Positions 27,631 through 37,945 of a DNA stretch of 64,000 nt are shown one piece after another. The stretch is from Sphingobacteriales bacterium. GTDB taxonomy: Bacteria; Bacteroidota; Bacteroidia; Chitinophagales; UBA2359. The stretch spans positions 679,428-743,427 of the forward strand of contig JADJTG010000013.1 of assembly GCA_016711285.1 (NCBI GenBank). Direction: 5' to 3'. The notes under the pieces were generated by a model. That model was not told the origin of the DNA. It ran no database searches and saw nothing but the letters and a program-made list of their open reading frames with translations. Position numbers and translations under genes: made by a program. Numbering within the stretch: the stretch's first letter is position 1; every line of letters starts with the position of its first letter.

Positions 27631-29874
27631 ATTTGAAAATTTGGGGGAGGGGGGAGAAGCCGCGGGGGGCGCGGGCGCCAAATTTTTTCCCCGCGGCCCC
27701 TCTCTCCCCCAGCGGCCCCGCCCCCCCAAGGCGCTGGCCGCCGGGGAGTGGGGAGCACAGGGCCCGCCGTTGCCCCAACCCCCCCCGCCGCCGCCAAGGA
27801 CCGGAACCCTCCCGCGGCGGCGGAACACCCCCCACTCCGGCACGGACAGGAAAAAAGGGCAGGAGGAAAGGAACAACTCCAGCAAACACCAAAACACCCC
27901 CGCCAACACCCCCCGCCCCGCCGGACAAATGCCGCGTTCGCCCGGTTTGGCTCCCGCCCCCAAAAAATCCCCCCCCAACAATTTATTTACCGAAAACGGC
28001 AACGAAATCTGCTTTACTTCTATCGGCGATGCTTCTACTTCCGAAGGTCATTTTTGGGAAGTGATAAACGCCGCCGCCGTTTTGCAAGTGCCTTTGGCGG
28101 TGTTTGTGTGGGACGATGGCTATGGAATTTCTGTTCCAAAAAAATATCAAACCACCAAAGAGAGCATCTCCGAAGCCCTGAGCGGCTTTGATATGAAGCC
28201 GACAAAAACGGCATACAAATTTATCGGTGCAGAGCGTGGAACTATGCCGAATTGTGCGAAACCATCGGCAAAGGTATTGAGCAAATGCGCAGCACACATA
28301 TTCCGGCATTGTTTTATAATAACCCGGAAACACACCCGCGGGGGCCGGCCCCCCCGGCTCGCGCAAGGGGTGCAAAAAAAAAAAAAACCCGAGGGGGGGG
28401 GGGGAGTGGGTGGTTGGCAAAAATGCAAGAAAGGAGGTTATTGCGCAACACTATCACGAAAGAAGACTTAGAAACACTCCATCAAAACCTCACTGCCGAA
28501 GTATTGCAAGCCCGTGAGCAAGCTTTGCAAAGTCAATCGCAGCCCATACTCGCCGCCAAAGCCGTTTTGGAGCCTGTTTTGCAGCAGGCAGTTCAGGCAT
28601 TTGCCAACGATGCCGCCGTTCAGGAGGCTTGGAAATACTATGCCGCCAAACGGAGTTTTTCTTTTGAAATTCTCATCAAAACAGCGCAACATTTTTTGTT
28701 GGCATTGCATACTTATGATACACCTATAAAAGAAGAGCTTCGTCATTGGCTCAAAACACAAAAAAATCGGGGCAACGCCACTTATCGCAGCAAATTATTC
28801 ACAGATACTCCCTTTGCCGCTTTGCGTGTGCCGGAAACCAAAGCCGCCTATACCGAACAGTCGCCACTGCTCAACGGCTACGAAATCATCAATCATTTCT
28901 TTGATATAGCTTTTGAGCGCGATGCACATTTGTTGGCTTTTGGGGAAGATGTAGGCTTTATCGGCGATGTAAATCAGGGATTTGCCAATTTGCAAAAAAA
29001 ATACGGCGAAACACGGATTTTTGACACCGGTATCCGCGAACTCTCTATCATCGGGCAAGGAATAGGCTTGGCGATGCGCGGCTTTCGCCCTATTGCCGAA
29101 ATTCAGTATTTAGATTATTTTATTTACGGGTTGCAGCCGCTTACAGACGATTTAGCTTCTTTGAGTTATCGCAGCAATGGCAAACAACGCGCTCCGCTTA
29201 TTGTGCGCACACGCGGACACCGCTTGGAGGGCATTTGGCATACCGGCTCGCCGATGGCAATGATTTTGAACAGTGTGCGTGGTATTCATGTGTGTGTGCC
29301 GCGCAACTTTGTGCAAGCCGCCGGAATGTACAGCACCCTGCTCCGCAGCGACGAACCCGCCATTGTAGTAGAATGTTTGAACGGCTATCGCCTCAAAGAA
29401 CGCCTGCCCGACAATATGGGCGATTATACAGTGCCTTTGGGTGTGCCGGAAGTGCTGCAAGTCGGCAACGATGTTACGCTCATCACTTACGGCTCTTGTG
29501 TAAATGTAGCGATAGAAGCCTTAGAGCAATTGCAAAAAGTGGGTATTTCGGTAGAATTGATAGATATACAAACGCTCTTACCTTTTGATACGGGGCATTT
29601 GTTGGTGGAATCGTTGAAAAAAACCAATCGCGTGTTGTTTTTAGATGAGGACGTACCCGGCGGAGCCACGGCTTTTATGATGCAGCAGGTATTGGAAATA
29701 CAAAACGGTTATCGTTATTTAGATGCTGCACCGCGCACCCTCACTGCCGCCGAAAACCGCTCGCCTTACGGCTCTGATGGCGGCTACTTCACCAAACCTT
29801 CAGCCGAAGATATATTTGAAGCCATTTATGAAATGATGCACGAATGTGAACCACAGCGTTTTCCGCAGTGGTAG
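27630..29874 (+). CDS. Branched-chain 2-oxoacid dehydrogenase E1, fused alpha and beta subunits (5' part corrupted)
   Basis: E1 decarboxylates branched-chain 2-oxoacids with thiamine diphosphate and feeds the lipoyl E2. The alpha part is recognisable from AGQMPRS (27928) through FTSIGDASTSEGHFWEVINA (ThDP-binding GDAS...N) and VWDDGYGISVPKKYQTT. A frame slip lies near 28195 and the part continues as NGIQIYRCRAWNYAELCETI. At 28335-28430 homopolymer runs replace the conserved QGHSTSGSHERYKS region, then KMQ and LLRNTITKEDL resume. The beta part is intact: LLAFGEDVGFIGDVNQGF, FDTGIRELSIIGQGIGLAMR, IVRTRGHRLEGIWHTGSPM, ITYGSCVNVA and LLPFDTGHL. Alpha-beta fusion is common in Bacteroidota. The start cannot be placed; roughly the first 200 residues fall into the unreadable stretch upstream. 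It ends 10 bp from a convergent gene. Confidence 0.8.
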
Positions 29875-29883
29875 CCTCCCCTG

Positions 29884-32478
29884 CTAAGGCTGATGAATAC
29901 CGATACTGGGGTTACGAACCAATATAGAAAAAGGATTGCTAAAAAAATCGCGCAATGATGAATTAAAATGCATAGAACTCCCTTTGCGATACATGGGGTT
30001 AGATTTATTAAACCATGTAGAGTTTTTGAGTTTAAATCCGCTTAGTTCGCTGCGCAGGGTCTGTTCAAAAGTCGCTAAATTAACTACACCTGTCTGATAG
30101 GCAATATCGGGCAAAGAAATATTAACAAAAGAAGGGTTTTGATTTAAGGCACCTGTTTCCAATACTCTGTTTACCCATTCCCCAAAAGTAATTTCAATAT
30201 CACCTACAGCGGGCGCATCTTGCAAAGAAATGATAAACTTAGCTCCATTTATAAAAGAAGAGGTGTAATAATTATTGTTATAAAAACTAACAGAATTGGG
30301 TGCATTGAGTAAATGAGGTGAAATATGTACTAATCTTCCAAGATTATTCTGAAAAATATTATTAAAAATATATACTTCCGAAAAATCTAAAGGTGTATTA
30401 CCGTTTTCAGGAGTATAAGCATCTAATTTCAGTGCATATCCGTAAGGGGCAGTATTCGTTTTATATGTCACGTTGTTGAAGATATATATATCCTTCAAAT
30501 GCGAACGTCCGTCTGTCCATACTGTAATAGCCCCATAATGATAAGGATAGCAAGCACCGCTAAAAATACGCGCCGTATCTTTTACATCATTGATGCTGAT
30601 ATTATAGCAGAGCGTATCGTGGTGCATAGGGGCGGCATTGTGGGTTTGGTTAATTAAAAAACCCATAGCGCGGTTGTCGTGCGAATAATTGTATTTCATA
30701 ATAGAGTGGCTCACGCCGCCGTCGAAATCAAAACCGCCGCCATCTAAGGAGTAAGAACTGTTTTGATACGACTCACAATATTGTATGGTTACATACTTTG
30801 CTTCAAAAGCCCAAATACCTTCGCCACCCGAAGCCCCCATATTATTTTCGCCATTGTGGTGTGCCACGCATCTGTTGATATTACATTGATTTATATTTGA
30901 TACAAAGATACCGTTTCCGCCGGGTTCGCCCCCCAAACGGGCACAATCGTTGCGGTCGCCGCTATTGGCAATACCAAAATTATGATGGCTTTCGCACTGT
31001 GTGATGGTATAGCGTTTATGATAATAATCAAAACCGGAGCCATCAAAACTCGAACCCACATGAATACCGCTATTGCCATTGTGATGTGTAAGACATTTTT
31101 TTATCACTACACTATCAATACCAACGTAGCGTGGCACATCTATGGTGCTCCCATCTTGAAACAATACGCGATGCACACAATAAGGCGTAGCCATAAATTC
31201 TATACCGTGCCTCGCACAATTTTCTACTTCTACGTTTTGAATTATAATATTTTCAATATCAGGCTGACACACCTCTGCATCGTTTTTCGCAGCTTTACTA
31301 AAAGCCCTCAAAGCCTCCAAAAGCGACCACTTACAGTCTTCATCTGCAAAATTTTTAAATGCCTCACAATTATCTTCCAAACAAGTTTTGAGCGACATCA
31401 AATTAAAATTTGCCAAATTATTGCAAGGCGAATTACGCATATAGTAAAATATACAAGGCAATATTTTGGCTTGCTCCATCGGATCTTTTTGGCAAGGTGT
31501 AAGCCCCGCCAATGCAACAAGTCTGCAAGTATCCCGGCTTTCAAAACCCCCGCTTAATAAAGATTGATTTGCCGACACCATTATCCCCGAAAAATTATAA
31601 GTGGGCAATATGGGAATACCCTGATTGGTGAGTTGGTTGAGGTTGTTGGGATTAAGGCTGCCTTCAATATGTATATTTTCGATGGTGATATGATGTGGAG
31701 TATCCGTTCCTGCCGCTATTGTAATAGCTGCATCTTTTATTTTTGGCACTACCATTATTTTTTCTGCACCGTTATTGATAGAAGCGGGACGAGAAACACC
31801 TGCACCAAAGTATATATCTATTATTACAGGATTTCCAAATTCCATAACAGGCTCATTATTAGAATAAAACAACTGATAGCGGGCACTTTCGTTACCGCTG
31901 TCTTGAATTTTGTTGGCTTTGATGAAAAAAGGCTGAAAGGAAGCAGCATAGTGGCTGAAGGGGTCAAAACTCCCCGAACTCAATTTAGAAAATTCTAAGC
32001 CAATGGAATTACGCACCACACGGCGATTACCGCTTCTGTCTCCAAAAACAATATTATATTTGGGCAAAGAACTCCAAATTTCAACAATTTGAGGTATCTT
32101 GGCTTTGATAATCGCTTTGAGCGGAGTTGCAGCGTTGGTATTGGCATAACTGGTAAGCGTAATATAGGGTTTGGTAATTTCCAAAAAACCGACATGCACT
32201 ATATCGCTGTTGCCATCTGCATTATTGTCTTGTGCTTTAAGATGAATAATAAGCGGCTGTTGGGCGGTGGGTTGCACGGCAGCAGATTGGAGGAATGTAT
32301 TCATTTTTTCCAAAGTGCGGAAGGGCTGCTGAAAACTCCCCGAATTATTATCATTTCCGAGTTCGGGGTCTATATAATAATGTTTTTGCGCCTGCAACGT
32401 GATGCTACCAATGAGCCATAGCATAAACAGCAAAAATATATTATTTCTAAAAATGTAGTTTTTCATAAAATTCAGCAT
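29884..32478 (-). CDS. Secreted right-handed parallel beta-helix protein
   Basis: The 864-aa protein has a signal peptide (about residues 5-31, IFLLFMLWLIGSITLQAQ) and then HYYIDPELGNDNNSGSFQQPF, the usual entry of pectate-lyase-like/DUF1565 beta-helix proteins. Further rungs are visible in HHITIENIHIEG, IIIQNVEVENCARHGIEF, CLTHHNGNSGIHVGSSFDGSG, YCESYQNSSYSLDGGGFDFDG and IYIFNNVTYK. Such proteins bind or cleave polysaccharides, but no catalytic residues can be named. No T9SS sorting domain is seen at the C-terminus (NPSIGIHQP), so the export route is unclear. ATGs at 32478 and 32466 are both possible; the second fits the signal peptide better. A hairpin lies 65 bp upstream. Confidence 0.8.
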   Translation of the reverse strand: MLNFMKNYIFRNNIFLLFMLWLIGSITLQAQKHYYIDPELGNDNNSGSFQQPFRTLEKMNTFLQSAAVQPTAQQPLIIHLKAQDNNADGNSDIVHVGFLEITKPYITLTSYANTNAATPLKAIIKAKIPQIVEIWSSLPKYNIVFGDRSGNRRVVRNSIGLEFSKLSSGSFDPFSHYAASFQPFFIKANKIQDSGNESARYQLFYSNNEPVMEFGNPVIIDIYFGAGVSRPASINNGAEKIMVVPKIKDAAITIAAGTDTPHHITIENIHIEGSLNPNNLNQLTNQGIPILPTYNFSGIMVSANQSLLSGGFESRDTCRLVALAGLTPCQKDPMEQAKILPCIFYYMRNSPCNNLANFNLMSLKTCLEDNCEAFKNFADEDCKWSLLEALRAFSKAAKNDAEVCQPDIENIIIQNVEVENCARHGIEFMATPYCVHRVLFQDGSTIDVPRYVGIDSVVIKKCLTHHNGNSGIHVGSSFDGSGFDYYHKRYTITQCESHHNFGIANSGDRNDCARLGGEPGGNGIFVSNINQCNINRCVAHHNGENNMGASGGEGIWAFEAKYVTIQYCESYQNSSYSLDGGGFDFDGGVSHSIMKYNYSHDNRAMGFLINQTHNAAPMHHDTLCYNISINDVKDTARIFSGACYPYHYGAITVWTDGRSHLKDIYIFNNVTYKTNTAPYGYALKLDAYTPENGNTPLDFSEVYIFNNIFQNNLGRLVHISPHLLNAPNSVSFYNNNYYTSSFINGAKFIISLQDAPAVGDIEITFGEWVNRVLETGALNQNPSFVNISLPDIAYQTGVVNLATFEQTLRSELSGFKLKNSTWFNKSNPMYRKGSSMHFNSSLRDFFSNPFSILVRNPSIGIHQP

Positions 32479-32542
32479 TATAAATTAATGGTTTAAAAGG
32501 TATATAAAAGTCGAGGGATATTTTACAATTTTTAAAAATAAA

Positions 32543-32576
32543 AAAAGGCTGCTCTGAATTATAGCAGCCTTTTTTA
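32543..32576. terminator. Bidirectional terminator-like hairpin upstream of the beta-helix gene
   Basis: AAAAAGGCTGCT pairs with AGCAGCCTTTTT around a 9-nt loop, with A and T runs on both sides, so it could work in either direction. On the minus strand it lies in front of the beta-helix gene rather than behind a gene, so it may act on its leader. Confidence 0.6.
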
Positions 32577-33111
32577 AAAAAGTTGTACGTACATTATCAC
32601 AACGTAACCACAACAAAATCGTCCATTCCAAGATTATTTCTAACTAATTTTTACCCCTAAAAATCTTAATTTGAGAAATAAAAATAAAAGGTCTTAAAGA
32701 GTGTATATTTTGCAAGATCTTAAAACATAGTTTGAAATACTTTTATATCTTTTTTTATTGCTCAAACTAATAATAACCCTGAAACAACTTGCTTGCTTTG
32801 CTTGATGTAAAATTACAGATGTTACAAGTAGTATTTTATTACAAAAAAATGAAAAAAGTATCGTTTTAGAAGTGGTAAAAAACTATTCTGATTGCAGCAA
32901 AACGCTATGATTCAGTATTATAAATACTTGTAAATCAATACAAATTGATTTGTTTTTGTTAAAACAAATCAATTACAAAAAAAAACGATTTTCAGATAAA
33001 AAAACATTAACAATTTTAAAAAAATCATCTTGCATCAATGCAAAACAGGAATTTTTAGAAAAAACATTGTCGTTTTTTTATTTTTAAGACAGCCGTATTA
33101 CTCAAAATAAA
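32577..33111. other. AT-rich intergenic region without a gene
   Basis: About 530 bp between two divergent genes contain no coding frame and only A/T-rich runs with some short inverted pieces, such as the AAATTGATTT and AAATCAAT words at 32935-32975. It presumably holds the promoters of both neighbours. Confidence 0.5.
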
Positions 33112-33141
33112 TTTTGCATATTTAGTTTTCTTTTATCTTTG
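33112..33141 (+). promoter_or_regulatory. Bacteroidota-type promoter for the permease gene
   Basis: TTTTG at 33112-33116 and TATCTTTG at 33134-33141 are 17 bp apart and match the -33/-7 consensus closely. Transcription would start near 33148, leaving a leader of about 47 nt before the ATG at 33195. Confidence 0.55.
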
Positions 33142-33194
33142 TCAAATTCAAGTGTTTAAATATTATCGTACCAATTTGTGCATTTATAGTTAAT

Positions 33195-34490
33195 ATGTCG
33201 GCAACACAAACAGAACAGCAACTCGACCAAAGTTATTGGGCGTATGTAAAACGGCAGTTTCGTAAAAACAAAAGAGCCGTTTTTGCTTCTTATTTTATTG
33301 TTTTTTTGGTTATCATTTCATTATTGGCAGATTTTTTGGCAAATGAAAAACCTTTGATAGCAAAATACAAAGGTGAATGGGGTTTTCCGGTGCTGAAACA
33401 GTACGCCGTAGCTTTGGGTTTGTCGCAGTGGAATCCCGAATTTCGGAATGTGTCGTGGAACAATTTAGAATACGACTTTGTGATTTTTCCGCCGATTCCG
33501 TATCGCCCTACGAATTTGGATTATAACAATGTATTGGTAAGCCCTTTTGCCAAGCAAGATGTGGCTTCGTTGCGCTGGCGGCATTGGTTGGGCACTGACA
33601 ATATGGGTCGTGATGTATTGGCGGGCATGATACACGCCACACGCATAGCGTTGTCGGTAGGAATTATTTCTATGGGCATTGCTGCATTTATCGGTATTAT
33701 ATTCGGCTCTTTGGCGGGCTATTTCGGCGACACTCGCCTCTACACTTCGCGTGGGCGGTTTTGGCTCAATATTATATTTTTTATATTGGCGGGTTTTTAT
33801 GCTTTTGGCACACGCTCGTTCATCATCTCCGATGCCCTCGGTGAGTCGCCGTTTCAGATGCTGATAGAAGTTTTTATCAGTGCCATCATATTCGTGGCGG
33901 TGATGTTGGCAGGAAATATATTGGCTTTCGCTGTTGAAAAATTGCCCTATTTGAAACAAAAAGTAGCTGTGCCGGTGGATATAATGGTATCTCGCTTAAT
34001 TGAGGTTTTAGTATCTATTCCGCGTTTATTTTTAATTCTTGCCATTGTAGCGGCTATGACTTCGCCCTCTTTGCTGATAGTGATGCTCATTATTGGGTTT
34101 ACTTCGTGGACGGGCATTGCGCGGCTCATTCGCGCCGAGCTGCTCAAGGTGCGGCGTTTAGAATATGTAGAGGCAGCGCAGGCGTTGGGTTTCAGCGAAA
34201 AGCGCACTTTGCTCAGGCACGCCATTCCCAATGCTTTGTCGCCAGTACTCATTGCCATTGCATTCGGGATAGCGGCGGCAGTACTCACCGAAAGTTTTTT
34301 GTCGTTTCTCGGCATCGGTGTTCCCACTGATGTAGTCACTTGGGGTTCTTTGCTCAATCTCACGCGCACCAACAACTACGCTTGGTGGCTGGCGATTTTT
34401 CCGGGTGCGGCTATCTTTTTCACGGTTACTTTTTTCAACCTCATCGGCGAAGGGCTTACAGATGCCTTAGACCCGCGGCTGAAGCAGTAA
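33195..34490 (+). CDS. ABC transporter permease, OppC/DppC type
   Basis: The 431-aa inner-membrane protein belongs to the DppC/OppC permeases of peptide or nickel importers. The C-terminal half has the conserved EAA loop (YVEAAQALGFSEKRTLLRHA), IPNALSPVLIAIAFG, ESFLSFLGIGVPTDVVTWG and FNLIGEGLTDALDPRLK. The N-terminal half has one TM helix (FIVFLVIISLLADFLA), a periplasmic region and HWLGTDNMGRDVLAGMIHATR. An additional block with about two TM helices (33750-33950) separates GYFGDTRLY from VSRLIEVLVSIPRLF; standard OppC runs directly between these. No OppB, ATPase or binding protein is nearby, so partners are elsewhere. The substrate cannot be told. Confidence 0.88.
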   Translation: MSATQTEQQLDQSYWAYVKRQFRKNKRAVFASYFIVFLVIISLLADFLANEKPLIAKYKGEWGFPVLKQYAVALGLSQWNPEFRNVSWNNLEYDFVIFPPIPYRPTNLDYNNVLVSPFAKQDVASLRWRHWLGTDNMGRDVLAGMIHATRIALSVGIISMGIAAFIGIIFGSLAGYFGDTRLYTSRGRFWLNIIFFILAGFYAFGTRSFIISDALGESPFQMLIEVFISAIIFVAVMLAGNILAFAVEKLPYLKQKVAVPVDIMVSRLIEVLVSIPRLFLILAIVAAMTSPSLLIVMLIIGFTSWTGIARLIRAELLKVRRLEYVEAAQALGFSEKRTLLRHAIPNALSPVLIAIAFGIAAAVLTESFLSFLGIGVPTDVVTWGSLLNLTRTNNYAWWLAIFPGAAIFFTVTFFNLIGEGLTDALDPRLKQ

Positions 34491-34711
34491 ATTTATTTTT
34501 CGCTCCACATCTAAATAAGTACCTGAGCAGAATTAATTCATACTATTTGTTTTTATAAAATATTGATTTTTAATTAGTTATTTAGTTTATTATTTGCAAT
34601 TAAAAATTAATCATTACTTATTACAGCATCGTTAATTTTTATATATCAATACAAAAAAACAACCCAATATATTTTTTTCTCCTTTTTTAAAAAATTAACC
34701 GTTTATAAAAT

Positions 34712-37549
34712 ATGGCTTCTTTTATTACCAAATTTTTTCTAATTATCGCTGTCTTATACTCACTGACGGCAGCAAACAGCCTGTCGGCGCAAAACTCGGT
34801 GCGCGGTGTTGTAAAAGACAAAGAAACCGGCGAGCCTTTGGCATTTACAAATATTATCGTAAAAAACAGTACAGAAGGCACACAAACAGACTTTGATGGT
34901 AATTTTGAATTAAAAACCACTCAAAAACCGCCCTTCTCACTCACAATTACTTACATTGGCTACGAAACACAGGAAGTAGCCATCAACGACCTGCAACGCA
35001 GCTACAGCATACAAATGATACCGGCGGGCTTGGTATTGGATAAAGAAGATGTGGTGATACGCGGCAGCCGTGTTACCGAAAAACAGCGCGAAGCTCCGCA
35101 AACCATAGAATCTTTGGATTTGATAGCGATTAAAGAAACACCTGCTGCTAATTTTTATGATGGTTTGGGTAATTTAAAAGGGATTGACATAACAGCTTCG
35201 AGTATGGGCTTTAAAACCATCAACACACGCGGCTTCAACAGCACCAGTCCCGTGCGTTCGCTGCAACTGATTGACGGCGTGGACAATCAGGCACCGGGAT
35301 TAAATTTTTCTTTGGGCAATTTTGTAGGTTCTTCGGAATTAGATGTATTGCGCGTGGAAATTATAGCCGGTGCACAAACGGCACTATACGGGCCCAATGC
35401 CTTTAATGGTGTAATCAGCATGAACACCAAAAGTCCTTTTTTTCATAAAGGATTATCTATAATGGCAAAAGGTGGCGAGCGCAATTTGGCGGAGTTGGCT
35501 TTGCGCTATGCCCACGCTTGGAACGATAAATTCGCTTTTAAAATAAATGCTGCTATGATGCGTGCCAACGATTGGGTAGCCAACAACCTGAATGAAGTAT
35601 ATCGCGACCCCAACACCGGTGGTTTGCAGGCGGTGGGCACCAACAACTGGGGCGGCTACGATGCCGTAAATATATATGGCGATGAATTGCTGGCATTTAA
35701 CGGCGGCACTAATATCAACAGCGACTTGAGTTCCAAACGCCTACTGCCGGGTTTGGGTACATTTTTCAGAACAGGCTACGCCGAAGAAGATTTAGTAGAT
35801 TACGATACCGAAAATTTAAAATTAGCGGCAGCACTGCACTATAAAATAGCTCCCGAAATAGAAGCTATTTACGGATACAATTTTGGTACAGGTACAACCG
35901 TATATCAAGGCGACAACCGCTACAGTCTCAACAATTTGGTATTTCAGCAACACAAAATAGAAATTCGTCAGTTAGATAAGTTTTTTGTAAGAGCCTACCA
36001 CACGCGCGAAAATTCGGGCGATACTTACGATGCTGTATTTACGGCGTTTAAACTCAATGAGCGTGTGCGCAACAACAACGAATGGTCGCAACGCTACACG
36101 GCTTACTGGAATCAAAATATAGTAGATAAAGTACGCGCTTTATCCGGCTATCCCGACCCCGCCAATCCCGCCAATTTTTCGGGTTGGTTTGCTCCACAAG
36201 GACAAATTGCACCCAACTACGCCATCGGCGACTCGGTGATGAACGCCAACACCGACAGCCTGCTCTATTGGCACAGTTTGGCACGCGCCTACGCCGATGA
36301 GGGTCGTTTGATACCGGGCACACCCGAATTTCAACAGGCTTTCAAAGAGATTACGTCCAACAGTTCTTTTGAAAAAGGCGGCACACGTTTTTTGGATAAT
36401 TCTTCATTAACACACCTGCAAGGCGAATACCAACTACAACCTTCTTTTGCCGACAACATCACGATAGGAGCGAGTTTTCGTCTTTATACTCCCGACTCCA
36501 AAGGCACTATTTTCAGCGACACTTCGGGCGTAAAAATCACCAATAACGAAGCAGGCATATATGGCGGTATCACCAAAAAAACACTGAACAAAAAATTAAT
36601 TCTCACCGCCACCGCTCGCGCCGACAAAAACCAAAATTTTGATTTATTGTTTTCGCCCGCACTTTCGGGGGTATATCTCATCAACGAGCGCAGCACTGCC
36701 CGCATCGGTTTTTCATCGGCTATCCGCAATCCAACTTTGCAAGACCAATATCTGTATTACAATGTAGGTCGTGCTATTTTGCGTGGCAATCTCAACGGCA
36801 TAGATACCTTAGTCACCGTACAATCGCTGATAGATTTCTTACAGCCCTCCGGCGGTGATTTGGCGGCTTTGGATACTATCTCAGCTCCGGCAGTACAACC
36901 CGAAAAAGTAAAAACCGTAGAATTGGGCTACAAAGGCACTTTATTTGAGCGTTTGTTTATAGATGCGGGTTATTATTACAGTTGGTATCGCGATTTTATC
37001 GGTTATAAAATAGGCGTAGATTTGGAACTGAACGAAACCAATAATTTCAAAAGTGCTCAAGCCTATCGTGTAGCTACCAATGCACAATCGCAAGTAACCA
37101 CGCAAGGTTTTTCTGTAGGTTTGAGCTATTTTATCGGTCAGTATTATGCCATCAACGGCAATTATTCGTGGAATGTGCTCAACAATACCGAAGACAAAGA
37201 CCCCATTATTCCGGCTTTTAACACACCCGAACACAAATATAATATCGGATTTTCGGGTAGAGATATAAACAGCACTTTGGGCAGTTGGCGTATTCCTTCG
37301 TGGGGTTTCAGCCTCAACTACAAATGGATGAGTGCTTTTGTGTTTGAAGGCTCGCCACAATTTACCGGCGAAGTACCTGCTTACGGATTATTAGATACAC
37401 AGCTTAATTTCGGAGTACCCAAATTAAAATCTGTATTAAAAATAGGAGCATCAAACGTACTCAATAACCGCCAATATCAAGCGTATGGCGGTCCTTCTGT
37501 AGGACGCTTGTTATATCTATCAATCCTTACACAATTAGATAACTTATAG
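34712..37549 (+). CDS. TonB-dependent outer-membrane receptor
   Basis: The 945-aa product starts with a signal peptide (residues 1-27, ending LSAQ). A carboxypeptidase-regulatory-like domain follows (GVVKDKETGEPLAFTNIIVK, to about residue 110), then the plug (TINTRGFNSTSPVRSLQLID, VEIIAGAQTALYGPNAFNGV) and a long beta-barrel ending in a Leu-rich strand. Such receptors import siderophores, cobalamin or glycans with TonB energy. It is a paralogue of the receptor at 42380, with closely similar plug and first barrel strands. No SusD-like partner follows, which argues against a SusC glycan system. The ATG at 34712 is preceded by AT-rich DNA. Substrate unknown. Confidence 0.9.
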   Translation: MASFITKFFLIIAVLYSLTAANSLSAQNSVRGVVKDKETGEPLAFTNIIVKNSTEGTQTDFDGNFELKTTQKPPFSLTITYIGYETQEVAINDLQRSYSIQMIPAGLVLDKEDVVIRGSRVTEKQREAPQTIESLDLIAIKETPAANFYDGLGNLKGIDITASSMGFKTINTRGFNSTSPVRSLQLIDGVDNQAPGLNFSLGNFVGSSELDVLRVEIIAGAQTALYGPNAFNGVISMNTKSPFFHKGLSIMAKGGERNLAELALRYAHAWNDKFAFKINAAMMRANDWVANNLNEVYRDPNTGGLQAVGTNNWGGYDAVNIYGDELLAFNGGTNINSDLSSKRLLPGLGTFFRTGYAEEDLVDYDTENLKLAAALHYKIAPEIEAIYGYNFGTGTTVYQGDNRYSLNNLVFQQHKIEIRQLDKFFVRAYHTRENSGDTYDAVFTAFKLNERVRNNNEWSQRYTAYWNQNIVDKVRALSGYPDPANPANFSGWFAPQGQIAPNYAIGDSVMNANTDSLLYWHSLARAYADEGRLIPGTPEFQQAFKEITSNSSFEKGGTRFLDNSSLTHLQGEYQLQPSFADNITIGASFRLYTPDSKGTIFSDTSGVKITNNEAGIYGGITKKTLNKKLILTATARADKNQNFDLLFSPALSGVYLINERSTARIGFSSAIRNPTLQDQYLYYNVGRAILRGNLNGIDTLVTVQSLIDFLQPSGGDLAALDTISAPAVQPEKVKTVELGYKGTLFERLFIDAGYYYSWYRDFIGYKIGVDLELNETNNFKSAQAYRVATNAQSQVTTQGFSVGLSYFIGQYYAINGNYSWNVLNNTEDKDPIIPAFNTPEHKYNIGFSGRDINSTLGSWRIPSWGFSLNYKWMSAFVFEGSPQFTGEVPAYGLLDTQLNFGVPKLKSVLKIGASNVLNNRQYQAYGGPSVGRLLYLSILTQLDNL

Positions 37550-37631
37550 TTCAAGTTTTGTGATGTAGGATAAATCCATTATTTTTGCCCTATATATCTA
37601 CTATTCATTATTTAATCATCAACAGAAAAAA

Positions 37632-37889
37632 ATGAAAATACTACCAATCTTAAAATCTATCATAGCTGCCTGGGTAATAATGTTTGCCATCTCATGCGGA
37701 GGCAACGAACGCCCGCAGCCTGCGGCACGCAAGCAACCTGCGGCACAGCAAAAACCCAGACCTGCTGCATCTCAAAAAGTAAATAAGCAAACTATAGAGA
37801 AGAAAAAAAGAGAATTGCAGCTAATGGAACGTAAACTAAAACAACAGCAACAAAAACGAAAAAAACAACAGCAAAGAAAACAACAATAA
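37632..37889 (+). CDS. Small Gln/Lys-rich lipoprotein
   Basis: The 85-aa product has a hydrophobic leader ending in AISC, a lipobox with Cys at residue 23, followed by GGN. A segment rich in Ala, Pro and Gln leads into a C-terminal run of mainly Lys, Gln and Arg (KLKQQQQKRKKQQQRKQQ). It looks like a tethered, strongly basic coil. No family is recognised. It lies between the TonB receptor and the T9SS hydrolase-like gene, on the same strand, with gaps of 82 and 56 bp, so co-transcription is plausible. Low complexity makes chance coding possible, but the lipobox supports a real gene. Confidence 0.6.
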   Translation: MKILPILKSIIAAWVIMFAISCGGNERPQPAARKQPAAQQKPRPAASQKVNKQTIEKKKRELQLMERKLKQQQQKRKKQQQRKQQ

Positions 37890-37945
37890 CAAACAGCCTT
37901 GTTGTTTCTTGTTTTTGATAAAAACCCTTTAATCGATTACAAAAT

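Noticed and set aside
27614..28471. Gly/Pro/Arg-rich frames of 100-276 codons on both strands
   Set aside because: They come from the C and G runs of a corrupted stretch; only the part homologous to E1 alpha in the plus frame is meaningful.
32543..32576. Riboswitch in front of the beta-helix gene
   Set aside because: Only a simple hairpin is present; no conserved aptamer features can be recognised.
34712..37889. SusC/SusD polysaccharide utilisation locus
   Set aside because: No SusD-like lipoprotein or glycan-degrading enzyme follows the receptor; the lipoprotein at 37632 is only 85 aa and low in complexity.
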